Source: Dreissena polymorpha (taxonomy: Eukaryota; Mollusca; Bivalvia; Myida; Dreissenidae). From it: a stretch of 64,000 bases of DNA. Within the stretch, counting starts at the first letter, position 1, and every line of letters begins with the position of its first letter. Positions 22,991 through 36,600 of this stretch are shown piece by piece. Location of the stretch: contig NC_068358.1 in NCBI RefSeq assembly GCF_020536995.1, forward strand, positions 82,279,749 through 82,343,748, read 5' to 3'. Position numbers and translations under genes: made by a program. Under the pieces are notes generated by a model that was not told where the DNA came from, searched no databases, and saw only the letters and a program-made list of their open reading frames with translations.

Positions 22991-23608
22991 GTATTTAGTA
23001 TATACCTGTTTAATGCTTTTAACAAAATACAGGTTGTATCAATCGTTGAAATAAAAAATGCCGTATTACGATACTAACTGTTTCCAATTCCGTATAACCA
23101 TACTAGCCGGACTATTTAATGACGTCGCATTACGCGCACCGAAAATAGGAAACCCCCATATTACGCAATATATTACGTAGTACATCGTGTGACGTCATTT
23201 CTGTGACGAAACACAATAGTTTAATTTAAACTCTCTGGAATTTAAGGACATGTCGGACGTGGTGATTTTTAACAGTAAACTATTTGTTTAAAACGAACGA
23301 ATGCAGAACGTTTTTCAGAGTGTGTGTTTATCATGCATAAATGTAAATTTCGATAGGAATAAAATAATATAGTGTGGTATAAACTAAGTTTCGATAAAGA
23401 CATGAAAGAATAGAAGTGGAAGTACATATCGTTTCAACGCTTTTGTTATAACATCGGATCAAAGTTGTCAACTTAATTGTTATAAACATTGGATTAACGA
23501 TGTCATCAAGGTATTAACCGATACAGCGCATTTATGTTCGTTGGTTTTAAGAATTCAACCGCGTTCGCGATATGGGCGACAACATTTAATTACCACGCGC
23601 TATATTTT
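22991..23608. other. Spacer with a perfect CRE-type site
   Basis: TGACGTCA, the full palindromic CREB/ATF site, occurs at 23190-23197 in a relatively CpG-containing stretch (23095-23215). No transcript start or exon could be attached to it, so regulatory use is unproven. Confidence 0.4.
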
Positions 23609-24141
23609 TTAAGCTGGGTTCCCACTGCCGATCAGATCAACTCGATCAAGCCCGACCAAGCGGTCGGGTACTGGTCTGGTTCGGTCGGCATGAGTAATCG
23701 GGGGCGGTCGGGTAGGTCGGCATTGGTCGGGGCTTCCTACCCGATATGTTTTGACATGTCAAAAAATATCTAGTAGCGGTCGAGTAGGAAATGGATCGAG
23801 AAGCGCTCGGGAAGTGGTTGTGTATCAGTCGAGTAGAAGATCGAGTTGATCGTAAAGCAATCGTGTGGCGATCGGATTGACATCTTTTACACGATCTGTA
23901 CCCGATCCGCTCGACCTCTACCCGAGTTATTTAAGATCGCAACACGATCCACTCGACCTCCATTCGATTTGATGTACATATTTACTAGACTGCTACCCGA
24001 CCGCTACTCGACCGTACACGATCACTTCCCGATTGCTATTCGACCATACACGAGCTCATGTCACTAAAACAAAACTCACGTGTAAAACATCGTACATGTC
24101 TCTCATAACCTTCTTCGAATCGGACGAGTAAACATTCAAAG

Positions 24142-24249
24142 ATGCCAAGAAAGGACAAAAAGGTGGCTGATACTGCTAAAACTAGTAAAACTAGTGGTAA
24201 ATCTACAGTCGCAGAGACTGAAGTAACTGTATCCCACAGGAAGAGATGA
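24142..24249 (+). pseudogene. 35-codon N-terminal stub of a lost transposon gene, plus strand
   Basis: MPRKDKKVADTAKTSKTSGK begins this small basic, Ser/Thr-rich frame, which ends at a TGA. It lies inside the TTAA-flanked element and points to its centre. A lysine-rich start is typical of DNA-binding accessory proteins of DNA transposons. I infer that it is the first exon-like remnant left after an internal deletion. It is too short to assign. Confidence 0.4.
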
Positions 24250-24258
24250 ATGAACCAC

Positions 24259-24381
24259 CTATACGTCAAATTGAGCTAGTGGAAGAACACCTTCCTCCTC
24301 CTCTAAATCTAATACAGCCATGGCCCTGTCTCTCTGGAGCTCTAACCATCTGGCCCACAACTGTACTTGTTCAATCTCCAT
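24259..24381 (-). pseudogene. 40-codon N-terminal stub of a lost transposon gene, minus strand
   Basis: MEIEQVQLWARWLELQRDRA begins a charged, helical frame with a Glu run (LDLEEEE), ending at a TAG just 9 bases from the plus-strand stub. The convergent pair looks like the first codons of two genes of an autonomous parent joined by a deletion. Its amino-acid composition is protein-like rather than AT-biased, which supports a coding origin. Confidence 0.4.
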
Positions 24382-24765
24382 AATGATTAAAGTGATAAGT
24401 GAACAACAATGTTTGAAGTTTTAATTCTCAAAGTTTCAATACACGACCGTTCGCGACTTTGTACGACTGTAGAACGACCATCACGATCTGGTCTTGTGAA
24501 GATCTGGTGGCGATCGAGTTGAAGTCCACTTGGTCGAGCTGAGATCGTATAGGGCTCGCGTATAGGTCGAGATGATCGAGCGGAAATCGGAAAGATGGTT
24601 GAGTGGACGTCGTGAACGAGTCGTGTGGGGGTCGTGTGTTATCGACAAGAGGTCGAGAAGAAGTCGTGTATACCCTTTTTAGTCGAGCTTGGTCGGGTTT
24701 GGTCGGGAAATTTCAGTGATCGGGATGATCGAGTTGATCGGATCGGCAGTGGGAACCCACCTTAA

Positions 24766-26700
24766 CTGTCAAAGTAAACATCGAAATGTTCTCTACGCTA
24801 CAAAGTTGTTATATGACAATTCGCCCGTGCTTTTCGTGCCAGTTTCGAACTTTTTCCTTACTCACGAAATACATCTTTTGGTTGTCACTTTCACAGCAGC
24901 TAATTAATTTGCGTTAATGTTTTCCAAGTAATCAAAACAATCTCGTATATGTCCGTCCTAACAGTAGAACATTATCAACATTTATTTTTTTTTTGTTCCT
25001 ATAAAGTCGCTATATGACCTACACTGTGTCGGTGTGGCTTAAAATCCAGCAAATAAATTAATTGAATATATCTGAATAATAATTGAATATACATGATGTA
25101 TAGAAACCTTATGACAATGTTTATCTTCACGAAATCTCAGATACATTTAACACTTACCGTAGTCAGAGTAAAAACCCAGGTCACCAGTTCAAATGATAAT
25201 AATCAACATTGTATTCACTATTCACAAACGTTTCGCAGTAATGAATTGGCACGTACGACAATGACTTGTTTTTAAAAGCAGCAGTTACTTTTAACCCCAA
25301 TAGCTAAATCATATATTATGTTGACAGCCTGTCACCCTTCCTTAATTCCATCTGTTTTATTCAACAAAGGTATATGGTTGGCATCACGGTGTATAGTGAT
25401 TTTACGACTACAAAATTTGAGCAAAATCGCCCCACCAGTACTTTCAGTACTTTGATTTTCTCCTGCTGGTATAACTGACTCTTCACTTAATGTGTATTTG
25501 GGAAAAAAACATGCCTAAGGTAAATTTGAGCAAAATTGTAATGGAATTAAAATCTAGTACGAGTAGAAAAGAATATAATGGAAGAGATTAAGGCAGGCTT
25601 AGTGTCGGAATGGTAGAGGAGCTGAAAGGGGGCGGGCTAACATCTTTTGTGATGAATCTTTGAGAGCAACTGTTTACACAAAAGTGCTTTTCACTTAAGA
25701 ACTTAAATCCAATTAGCCATCCAGCAAATATTAAATGACGTTTGTTCTTTAGCAAGACGCATTTCACCCATAGGCGCTTGATGTCAATGACAATGTTTAA
25801 TTTATTTATTTATTTTTATTTTTATTATTTTGTTTTTAGTTACCAGTTGTTTATTATAATGCATACACATACTTAATCAATAAAAACCTTCCGACAAAAC
25901 GTCTTCTTAAAAAAGATAGTTCGACTATGTACATAGATATTGACAAGGTAAATCACTCGCCATTTTCTCAAGCAACAGAAGTGCATCATTATGCATAATT
26001 AAATCGCTGTCACCCCGCTCTCTCATTGAAATGCGCGCGCATTTGTTTATTATTTGTGCTCTGCTATCAAAGATTTTAAAAAGAATGACATTTCACTCAG
26101 TATATAGTTTCAGGAGTGCTGTCTAACACTTTGGCAGGCATCCTCTTTATATAGTAATGAGATAAATCGTTTGATGTGTATCCACATAACAAACGATTAC
26201 ATATTTTGCTATTATTATACACATCGTGCAAATTTCTTTAATATATTTTCAAACTAATTTATAATTATTATGTGTTACATAAAATGTATATTTTTATATT
26301 CACTCTGCAAAATAATGAATAAAACTATTGTCATAGCCTTGAAACGGCTATTGTTAAGCATTTCAAATGCAAATCAGTTTAACAGAGCTTTTAATCACAA
26401 ACTAGGACCAATATATTGAATGTATCATTAGTGAAAACAATGTAAAGCATACGAAAGCATGTAATATCTTAGCACCACATGCGAACGTGCAACAGCAAAA
26501 AATCAAATTCTCTGTCTTGGGTAAAATATTATTAAATATTTTGAACGTCGTCATGTTATTTCTTGATAATGATAATAACAATAATTAACAATAAAGAATT
26601 ATAACAAAAAATAAAAAATTAAAAACAAGTATAACAATACTTGCCTTACACTGTGGACTTCGTTTGCGTAGAATACGGAAACAAACGAAACTAATTTCGG
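24766..26700. other. No gene recognised
   Basis: AT-rich spacer of 1.9 kb. Low-complexity TTTATTTA sequence at about 25798-25835. No supported exon. Confidence 0.4.
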
Positions 26701-26946
<246 letters not shown>

Positions 26947-29539
26947 CACATTCAGTATTGACATACTATTGTGTTTATACACATGATCCACGATAAAGTG
27001 TCATTGTCTGAGCTATTTGGATCTGTTCATTATGTTCAATATATCAAAAGTAAATCCATTTAATTATCCTTGTCCCAAGCACTAGTCCCTCTACCCCAAG
27101 TGCAAACTTTCCCTAGAGTTCTGGCCATTACCGTATTTATAACCATCTACCCGTTAAAACACATATGAACAAGGTATTTATCATCATCACATATATCGTT
27201 TTGCTAACAACAAACATGAATCTTTTAATTTTGTCATCGGAACAATTAATGAAAAGGATAATGAAAACAATAATAGTACGGCATTTTCAAAAATTAATTA
27301 AGCACTTGCTTGAATTACTGTGAACATTGAACATTGCGTCACCTATTGTGTTTTTTTCAGTATAAAATGATAAAAAGTATGGATTTTGTCACTTTGAGTC
27401 ACATTCCCGGTAATAATGAAATGTCTTAACCCTCATTACATTTACCTTTTTTATCAATGTTTTCCCATTAAAGTGGTCTCATAATTTCACACTGTTTCTT
27501 GAAAAACTTAAAAAAAGTTAATCATTCAATACGTAAAATAAAAACGTCAAAATTATTTTAAAATCATTCCAGAGAAGAAGAACAATGCGCTGCCTCATAT
27601 ACTAACAATAATTGTGTTTGAAATAAAATATTGCTTCAAAGTAACACATTGTACCCATTGTGTTATCTATAATACACGTCACGTTGACTAAATTGCACAA
27701 CTCACTGTTATTCCTGTATCTAGTAAAACCGTCATCACCTTATCGTTTCTGCAGTAAATTTCCTTAGCCTCATAATATTGTCGCGAATTGCAAAATCGGT
27801 GTATTTAATGTTGACACGCATCTTTATATTTTAATTTAAACTTGCAAGATATTCCAAAAACATACATTTGAGAAGAGCAAGTTTTTTTTTAAGGCTGCGT
27901 TGATCTTATCGTATATGGTCGACCTGCAGCTGTCTTTGTGGTATAAGATTTTAAGGACGCATATTTACGTGTAACTTAATTAAACTTATAGAGCATAATG
28001 CATAAGCATATTTGACACAAAATTGTAATTGTATTGCTCATTTAATTTAAATTGAGCGACTCAATGTAAACAATTAAAATGGCCCAACGTAGTTCATAAG
28101 GCGGTTTATATTGGATTCATTACAATTTTATATAGCAGCAGTTAACCATAATGAAATATGTTTTATGTCCAACTGTCATTTTGATTGAAAAACAATCTTA
28201 ACAATCTTGGAACCAAATTTTACGTTAAATTTCCCCGTAGTCAAGAATCGAACGCTTCGAATAATACCTTATTTCACAAAAAGACACCATGCGATTGAGA
28301 ATAAATTGTATGAATGTGTATTTATGTTCGTGTTTATTATAAAACACGTGAGTATTCATGCGACGATTTCGATCATACGTTAATAATTCAATGCGAGATC
28401 ATCAAAGTGATATGTACGCCATTATCAATTATAGAATAGCTTTTACGGAGTTCAAAGTTATTATCGCCCGCCATAATATGATCGGGTATTAACTGCTATT
28501 TGATATTTTGGTGTAAAACTTTGATTATCTTTCCTTTGAGTTAAAGTTAAGCCATTTTGAGCTCGATTACACCAAAAGCCACAGGCTAATAGAGACAATA
28601 TCGCTTTCTTTTCTTAGGCTGTCATAGAACTCATTGTCTTTTGAGAGATCTTGAGCACGCACAATAAGTTGGTATCGAACACGGGACATCCCAGTGTCGA
28701 GGCGGACACAATATTCATTACATTTTTTCTCTTTGATTTTATTATTAAAAAGGCTACTTAATTCGGGTGAGCTTTACTTATAGAAATATAACAAAGTCTT
28801 AAGTAGCGAAAATAAATTTCACACAATTGAATAATATATACTGTGGAAGATACTGAGAGGTCCAAAAGTGTTAACGCTCGCACAAATCAAATTTAAATCT
28901 TTAATGGTATTGCAATACTGAAGACGCTATACGTTTTTATAACAACAGGCATCCCCTGTCGATACATACCAATAGGTAAATCTGATCTATTAAAATTGGC
29001 ATAAACAACTAAATAACGTTCGTATACAAAGTTAAATATCAAAGAAAGTGGATATTAAAACGATATATCACATATCATAATACCGCAATTTTCACAGGTA
29101 GACATCACTCTCATCGTGGTACTTTAACTCTCATCTGACTATTGTTTGCATGTATTTGGAATAAAATATATGGATACGTTCTCACATAATCGAACAATGG
29201 AAATATTACACTTAATCAAATGTTAAGAAGAATTTACGCTGTAACACAGCTGAGCACTACGGAAATCAACTCAAGAATAAGAATGCGTTTCTGCTTATAA
29301 ATATAATGTAAATTAAATAAAAGTATGTATGAAATGAGATATGTTATTTTATTATTTGGCATCCAAGCATCATTTCAAAAACATCAAATAATTATAAACT
29401 AATGAACGAAAGCATAACGTTGCATAAGTACTGAATGAAACGTGATGTTCACCATGATGTTACTGACAAACCAGCTACGGGAAGCTGACTATGAAATGAT
29501 TTCAACTAGAGTAACCTCAACGGGACGGTACAAATTAAA
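26947..29539. other. 2.6 kb without recognised genes
   Basis: I looked here for downstream exons of the large minus-strand gene, especially the end of its WWE domain, and found none convincing. Otherwise AT-rich DNA. Confidence 0.4.
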
Positions 29540-29919
29540 GGGATCTTTTCACGCTTTGGTAAATTGACAAAATTGAAAAAAGTTGTTTCAGATTCGCAAA
29601 TTTTCGTTTTAGTTATGATATTTGTGAGGAAACAGTAATACTGAACATTTACCATGGTCTAATATAGCCATTATATGCATCTTTTGACGATTATAAAACC
29701 TAAAAATTATAAAGCGTTGCAACGCGAAACGATTGAATAATTTGGAGAGTTCTGTTTTTGTCGTTAAATTTTGTGAAATTACGATGATTGCTTATATAAG
29801 GTATAAAATATTAGAAGTATATGTACTCGGCGGAATAGCTCAGTAGGCTAAAGCGTTTTTACTTCAGGACTCTGGCAGGACTCCAGGGGTCACTGGTTCG
29901 AAACCTGGCCCGGGCAATG
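29540..29919 (+). repeat. tRNA-like interspersed repeat, copy 2
   Basis: Second copy of the unit at 1859-2240. It starts AAAGGGATCTTTTCACGCTT and ends in a tRNA-like part at about 29828-29916 with A box TAGCTCAGTAGG and B box GGTTCGAAACC. The TATA-like TTATATAAGGTATAAAATA is identical in both copies. Sequence after the tRNA-like part is unrelated to copy 1, so the 3' boundary is sharp. No T run follows here. Confidence 0.8.
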
Positions 29920-29999
29920 TTCTTGTCATTATCGGCGCTCGATGGTGTGTTTCATTTTCGTAATTACATTCGCTATGTACAGCTTTGGTAACACCACTC

Positions 30000-30449
30000 G
30001 GTAACTGAAAAAGATATCATCCAAAGATATTATGATAAAACACATTTCACCAATCAAGTATGCCTAAGATAGTGAGATGTTCTTAGCCAATACATCAACG
30101 AACACAATATTAAGTTGATAAGACCAAGATAAAACGGAGGTCGATTGCAGGTATATTTCACGACAGATTTTGTACAAAACTAACGTATCTCGTAAGATGA
30201 AGTACTTAAATGCTAATTGGTATTGAATTATTGCGGCGGTGAAATGGCTATGGAAAATGATAACATTTCTAAAAAAAAACAATGATGGATGTGCACTTTT
30301 AACGACAAAATTATAGTTGTTTAGTCCATATGAACATGTTTTCTATACATGTTAATATGTCGTCAGGTCATGAAACGTTGGAATATTGCGTTTCATGTTC
30401 GGGGACACCTAAACCGGTTTGAATCGTAACAGTTTATATATGCCTATAA
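30000..30449. other. Downstream of last recognised exon
   Basis: No further exon and no AATAAA on the minus strand that I could assign to the gene. AT-rich sequence. Confidence 0.35.
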
Positions 30450-30516
30450 TTACTTTAAGGGTATAATAATCCATTTAATGTTGTCCGACACCGTAAATAA
30501 AACAAATCTCATATAC

Positions 30517-30658
30517 CTTTCATTATCAATGTTGATGACCACTGTACCATTTGGGTTTGTCTGATACTTCTCCTCTATCACAACATTTACATCGTCAGCA
30601 AATGGTTTCCATTCACTGCCTCTCTGCCAGAACCATTGTCGAGGCGCTACTACCGGCG
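30517..30658 (-). CDS. Exon 21, WWE domain (last exon found)
   Basis: Reads QWFWQRGSEWKPFADDVNVV then IEEKYQTNPNGTVVINIDNE. WFWQ...EW-PF...IE--Y is the WWE signature. A donor GTATAT would end it at 30517 in phase 2, but no following exon was found. Read-through instead meets a stop at 30450-30452, which would add about 17 residues and could be the true end. Confidence 0.8.
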
Positions 30659-33600
30659 CTGTCAACATATGCCATTTATTGCGCAATTTTAAAATATATT
30701 GAAATTTAGTGAAGCGTGAACACGTAAAATAACATGAACACAAATCTTTGCACCCATACTTACTTAGCATTTTGGTGTGTATATGCATACATTTAAATGA
30801 CACACACACTTCACACAGTTATTAACTGACGGTTGTTATATCAGATTTGCATAAACCGTTTCTAGACAATTATCCAAGCTTAAGTCGATTCATTTTAACT
30901 AGAGTGTTTAGTTGTATGCCTTATTTTGGACTGTACAGGCAATTTTATTCATGAAAATGAAACAAACTTCTATATTAATTTCCATGCACGAAAAGGTGTT
31001 GAGGCCTAAACTATTTTAAGAGTTACGAAAATATAATATTCAAAACAAAGGAAACCGTTCCTTTGCATTAGGAATTACGTTTGTTTCGTCGGTTTATCTC
31101 GACTACCGTCTCCTCTTTCGTCAGGTTTCCGGCGGCTGATGTTTGTGAAAGTATGGGTGCATATGTTGTAACAGGCGATGCTCTTTCCTCCTTCACATCG
31201 CCGCTATATTTGGATGCAACAGCGCGGTTCTTGTGCACGCGATTATTCTTAAAAGCGCCTGTCCTATGCGCAGCGGTCGGTTCCACTTCCCTATAATATA
31301 CGAAATATTATTAAACATGCAACATTTTGAATAAGGTCTGAATGCAAGACTGCTTGGAATATTGCTTCTGTTTATATACCTTGTCATTTAAGGATGATTT
31401 GTAAAAGAGAATTAGATTAAACCATAATTAATGACTACGTATTACATTTCACTTTTAATGCATAATTAGATGAAACAATTGGTATAAAAATGTGTTCGAG
31501 ATTCACGATGAATAAAGTAAACGCATGTATAGTATAACAATAATTATGATGTAATCCCGTATACAATTCGTATCGTAATTAGCTAAAAATGAACGTAATG
31601 TAATATGTATCCTTCAATTAAAAAAGTAGTAATGATGTTACATCTGCTATAATTTGTATGGTAATACGATAACAATTAAAATGATGTAATGTGAATCCCT
31701 TCAGTGTTCAGTAAAGCAAATATGTTGCATCTAATATAATTTGAATCATAATAGGAGAACAGTTTATATGATTTAATTTCATATATAATTTGGATTGTAA
31801 TTCTTCATAGCTTTACTTAAATTCTTTTCACATACGGCGAATCGAGATTCAAATTTGCAAATGCTAAACTATTGTTATTATCTCAATTCATTAATACGCT
31901 GTGTCATCCTTGTCATTTCTCATATGAAGCCTGTAGAGAATATGCTTTCACGTCAAATGTATGTCATGACCATGTTAATCATAAATGATTTTTAAAACTG
32001 ATGGCCTCTGAAAACCATCTTTTCTGTTTGGTAATAAAAGAGTTGTTATAGGACGGTAATCCACCCCCAAAATTATGCAATTGTCTTCTTAACACTTACA
32101 CAATTTCGAGATCAAACTTTCCGTCCATCCCAAACCTGTACGAGTTAGTGTTGCTATTGTCCCAACGTACCTGGAAACACAGAAAACCAAAAACACACTT
32201 CACAAACATGGTAAATAAGCAATTCAAAATGTATTATGGAACCCATCATGCACACACAAGACTATGATAATTACAAACATGATGGAAGATTGTATAATAA
32301 AGATCAAAAATATATCGTACAAAGACATCATTTGGTCTCATTTGATTATTCATAATCCACTTATAACCGAATAATCGTTCCTTTATTTAATGACGTATAC
32401 CTTAATACAATTGTCAATGTTGTTATGCTTAATTCGATCATTATTTCATTTATCATTTAATGTCATCGCCAACGAGTTGTGTTTAATGCGATTCGGTTAC
32501 CTACCTTGACTATCCCATTAAGGTTCACCTTGTACACGGAGCCCAGATTCCCTGCCCCACCGTCCTGGTCTGGGAAGTGCCAGTCCGGCCCTGAAAGAAT
32601 CGTGTAAAAGGACCTTGCGACATACAACATATTTCATATCAAATAATTTTCGTAATTTCATCTGATAATATTCACTTAATCTTCTATTCAAAAGGAGTAA
32701 CGGAATTTCTTCTGCTTGATATAACGTTAGTATTTCAATTTATATTCTTTTCGTGTTTTTTTTTATTATTGGTTAACCACATATGTACATATGTATATTA
32801 CTAATCATCCGCGCCAACCTTTAATGTAAAAATATGTATATTTGTACACATCCGCGCCAAACCGGTATGTACTAATATGTATATTAGTACACATCCGCGC
32901 CAATCTTAAATGTATAACAACTACTTTGTTCCTAACACGCTATTGTATGATGAAAGATCCCTGTACCTCTTCTCACTCTACAGCCGGGTGCAATCAACTC
33001 ATCCATAAGGACACGAGGGTTGTCAACATGCTTCACTTGTAGGGCACTTAACTCACTTCGAATATCACCATCTCCGTCCGGGTAGTCCCAGGTCGCCCCG
33101 ATATTCCCTGTAAAAAATTAAAATGATACAAACAATTGCTAAGGCAACAAAACACAAACAAGATCTTTCACTGGCGAGTCTGAAAAACGCAAACATTCCG
33201 TTTTATCACAGGAAACTGGCAGCTCAGCTTTAAGAATTGATATTAAAACAATGCAATCTTTCTACATAAGCAATAATGTTTAAAATAATGAAGGGTAATA
33301 TTCAAATATAATGGAAGCAAATGTTTTCATCCTCGTGATTTTCACATCCCGTCAATGAGATATACGTACTTATACACATAAATTTTAAACTGATACCTCT
33401 TCTAGTTTTCGTGAAAAGCTCTCTAAGTGAAATTTAACAAAGGGCAATACAATTAGGGGACGAGGCATGCTTGAATGTTTAAGTTGAGAAGTGGGAGAGT
33501 GAAACAATTACACATTTGATAACAGGAGAAACAATGCATGTGCCTGTTAGTGTCAATGTGGTACGTTGAAATTTGAAGACCATCTCTGTGCAGGATTTTG

Positions 33601-36600
33601 TCCAGGACAGACAGATAAGCCGAGAGACAGACACTGTCAGACAGACGTTCATAACGTTTTAAGAAAAACCACCCTTTACTTCTTAACGGGGTGGGGGTTT
33701 GGGCTAAAAGGATGATAAAATGTAATGCATCTTACTTATGTTTAATAAATAAAGCATAAAGACGTAATTGTGTAAGTTATTCTTATTAAACGTCATTTCG
33801 TGTAATTACGATACGCAATGTGACGATTACAGTGTAATTAAATGTTTATTTATTGTGAGTTGCTGATAAAATACTGTACAATTGTTGTACCATTCTCCAT
33901 ATGTTTTGTTACGGTTCCGATTCTCCCGCTCCCGTAGCCGCTGGTTCCTATTGGATATAACTCAATTCGAGAACCAAGATGAGGAAGTCCTTTTTTTTCT
34001 TTTATCTTTCTTTTTTTGTCATGGGTGCGCAGAAAGTCAAGACATTGTTGCTAAACAAATTCAGATGGAACTATTTAAGAAACGTGCTTTCATCCTTAAT
34101 GTTGGTGATTTAATAAATTACAAAAATGCGGTCGCAAAGGCTCATACATGTAAAATGATCGCTAGAATGCTACATTACTTAAGCCTAGAATCGTAAATTA
34201 ATCTTTGTCAAGGCAAACAATTATAATATCAAATATTGCGATTTATTGAACATTTATAATGCGATAATATGTTAATGTTTAACGAGTCTCATAAAAATAT
34301 TTACTTATTATAATAATCCTTTAGAACAAAATTGTGTGTTTCAAACTGTAAACTAATATTAAAATTCAATTATCCTACAACTTACGAGGTCTGCCTCTGA
34401 CATAGACCCAGTCAACAGAGGATTGAGCCCTTCAGCTCCAAGTCTGGAAGCTAATTGCTGTAGAAATGATGCAGGAAATATAAAACATTAATGAGTGACT
34501 TCATAAGTGAGAAAACTGCATTAACAATAAAAACACAACGTTATTTCGTGCTTATTGGTTTTGTTTTAAATAGGTTAATTATATATTTTATAAACCTCAA
34601 GTATTTATTGTTCGTATCATTTTACGTGTTCTTCCATTAATATAGCAAATATTGGTAAGTATTTATTTAGTTATTATCAGTTAAGTTATGCTGCATGCAG
34701 TAATTGTTTCTTTGAATTAACAATTGACTTAGAAAAGCCACAACATATTTTACTATGCAGCTTACGTAGTTCTTGAAGGCCGCAGCCTGGATTTTCCAGT
34801 CTTCAGAAGAGACGACCGAGCCCTCCGTGAGCGAGGCTATTTCTTGTAGCAAGCTCTGTAACAAGTATCGATGAAATTGGTATGAACGAGATCGACAAAT
34901 CTTGTGTTTAGTACAGACCATATGTCAACATGTTTGGTAATTCTTTGCTTTTAAAAGCGACGTATATGCTGTGATTAGCCGCTCAGAGTGGAGAGTAATG
35001 TGTTACGAGATTTAAATTTATATTTTATATGAAGCACACTAATATAAAACCAAATGAAACTAAGAAGAACAGTAAACTTACCCTGTCTGCAAAGCCAACT
35101 GGCACTGGATAAAATCTGATTTTCAGGGAATGGATTCGCAGAACTATGGTAAGAAGAGCTTCTCTTTCCTATGGATACAAGTTCATTCAGCTGATACATT
35201 TTATGTAAAATCTTTCTAAATATATCAGCATACAGCTAGCTAAATATGTGCACAATATATCCAGTGTTGTTGTGTTATTACATTTGCAGTGGTACAGTAT
35301 ACAACAAAAGACAACAAAGCATAATGCAATTTTATTTAAAAAAAATGAGCTGTCCAGGTGTTATACACCAAAAGATGCATTCAACAGAATTTAAAAAAAT
35401 AACTTTAATATGAATATATTTATTTTCGAAACAGAAAAGTAAGATCACTAAATATTTCTGGTCAATGTTATGTAGGACGTACATTTACTACAAATATATA
35501 TGCAAGTAATGTTGGTTTTCAAGATTGTTTGGTGCTTTGCAAAATATATGTTCTCAAATGTGGTTGATTATGCATTCATGAACAATGTTACTTGCCTTTG
35601 GGGTAAGTGTTGATTTGTCGGAATCTTTCTCGCCAATGAGGCTTGACAATGTCGGTTTCCCGTCCGTTATCAGAAAAACTCGCGGCGGGATTTTGTAATT
35701 GTTTGAAACGAAGATCCTACCTACAAAGAACCACACAAATAAATCGCTAGTAAATTTTGGATCGCTCCACAGGAAGACCGACCGACAGAGTGACTCCTCT
35801 TAACCCTAACATTTTGTGTCAAAAATGTCGTTAAAACCATTATGGGCCAAATGATTGTTTTTGTCATATCTTTAACATGAACGATTAATATATTAGCGAC
35901 AACTATTGTCTATCAATACAATTGACCAATAAGTCGTTTTGAAAACGAACCAAAAACGAACCAAAAAGATACAGTATGTCAATTAGGGTGCCATTGACAC
36001 ATAAATACGCACACAAATATAGTATTTTACAATGAAAAGCTTGAAGAAGGTTTCGGTCTATCTCACCTGTATAATCAGATAGATTCGTTCCCCATAGGGA
36101 TAATAGTAGAAAAATAGTAAAATAGTAACACAAATCATGATTTTCTGATTTAAAAAAGCCCATAAATGCGAAATGAATAGTATATTATATATATTTGACC
36201 ATAAAGTGTAACATTTGTCATTAGAACCGGTATTTTAACTAGCTACTCAAATGTATCAAAACGTTAACTTAATCATTTGAAAACCATATTTTGTTTAATA
36301 CTATGTTTTAAATTAGAATCAACTCAAGATTTAAGGAAAGTAGTATTTCTCGCAAATCGACATAAAATGCCTGTCATGTTATCGGAAGACTCGAAACCTA
36401 CCTGGCAAAAATAACTCTCAGGCAAGTGTTATTAGATGATTTTATACATAAATATGTGTCCTTAAACTGATTTAAATTCTGTACGTGACCCTCCCTAATA
36501 CCATGTTGTCGCTACAGCCAATTTGCAAACTATGAAAAATTCGATTCAGGGTCGAAATGGGTAACCTCGTAACCAAGTGTTTAATTTGAACTGTAGTATT

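Larger units (their letters stand above)
23613..24761. mobile_element. TTAA-flanked, internally deleted DNA transposon
   Basis: The ends are inverted repeats: GCTGGGTTCCCACTGCCGATC at the left, and at the right the reverse complement of GGTGGGTTCCCACTGCCGATC. Both ends abut TTAA (23609-23612 and 24762-24765). Subterminal regions are packed with GATCGAG, TCGACC and CGATC motifs. Two short convergent frames lie in the centre. TTAA target sites are known for piggyBac and Kolobok. A GGGTTC-type end and two convergent genes would also suit PIF/Harbinger, although its target is three bases. Superfamily is therefore open. No transposase core remains, so the copy is non-autonomous. Confidence 0.8.

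Noticed and set aside
33882-34196. 104-codon plus-strand frame
   Set aside because: Lies inside an intron of the minus-strand gene, opens with a pyrimidine-rich Phe/Leu run and shows no domain or splice support.
35085-35199. ATG-initiated frame MYQLNELVSIGKRSS across VWA exon 13
   Set aside because: Wrong frame: it cannot join exon 14 without a stop, whereas the frame starting at 35168 gives the VWA strand IRFYPVPVG.
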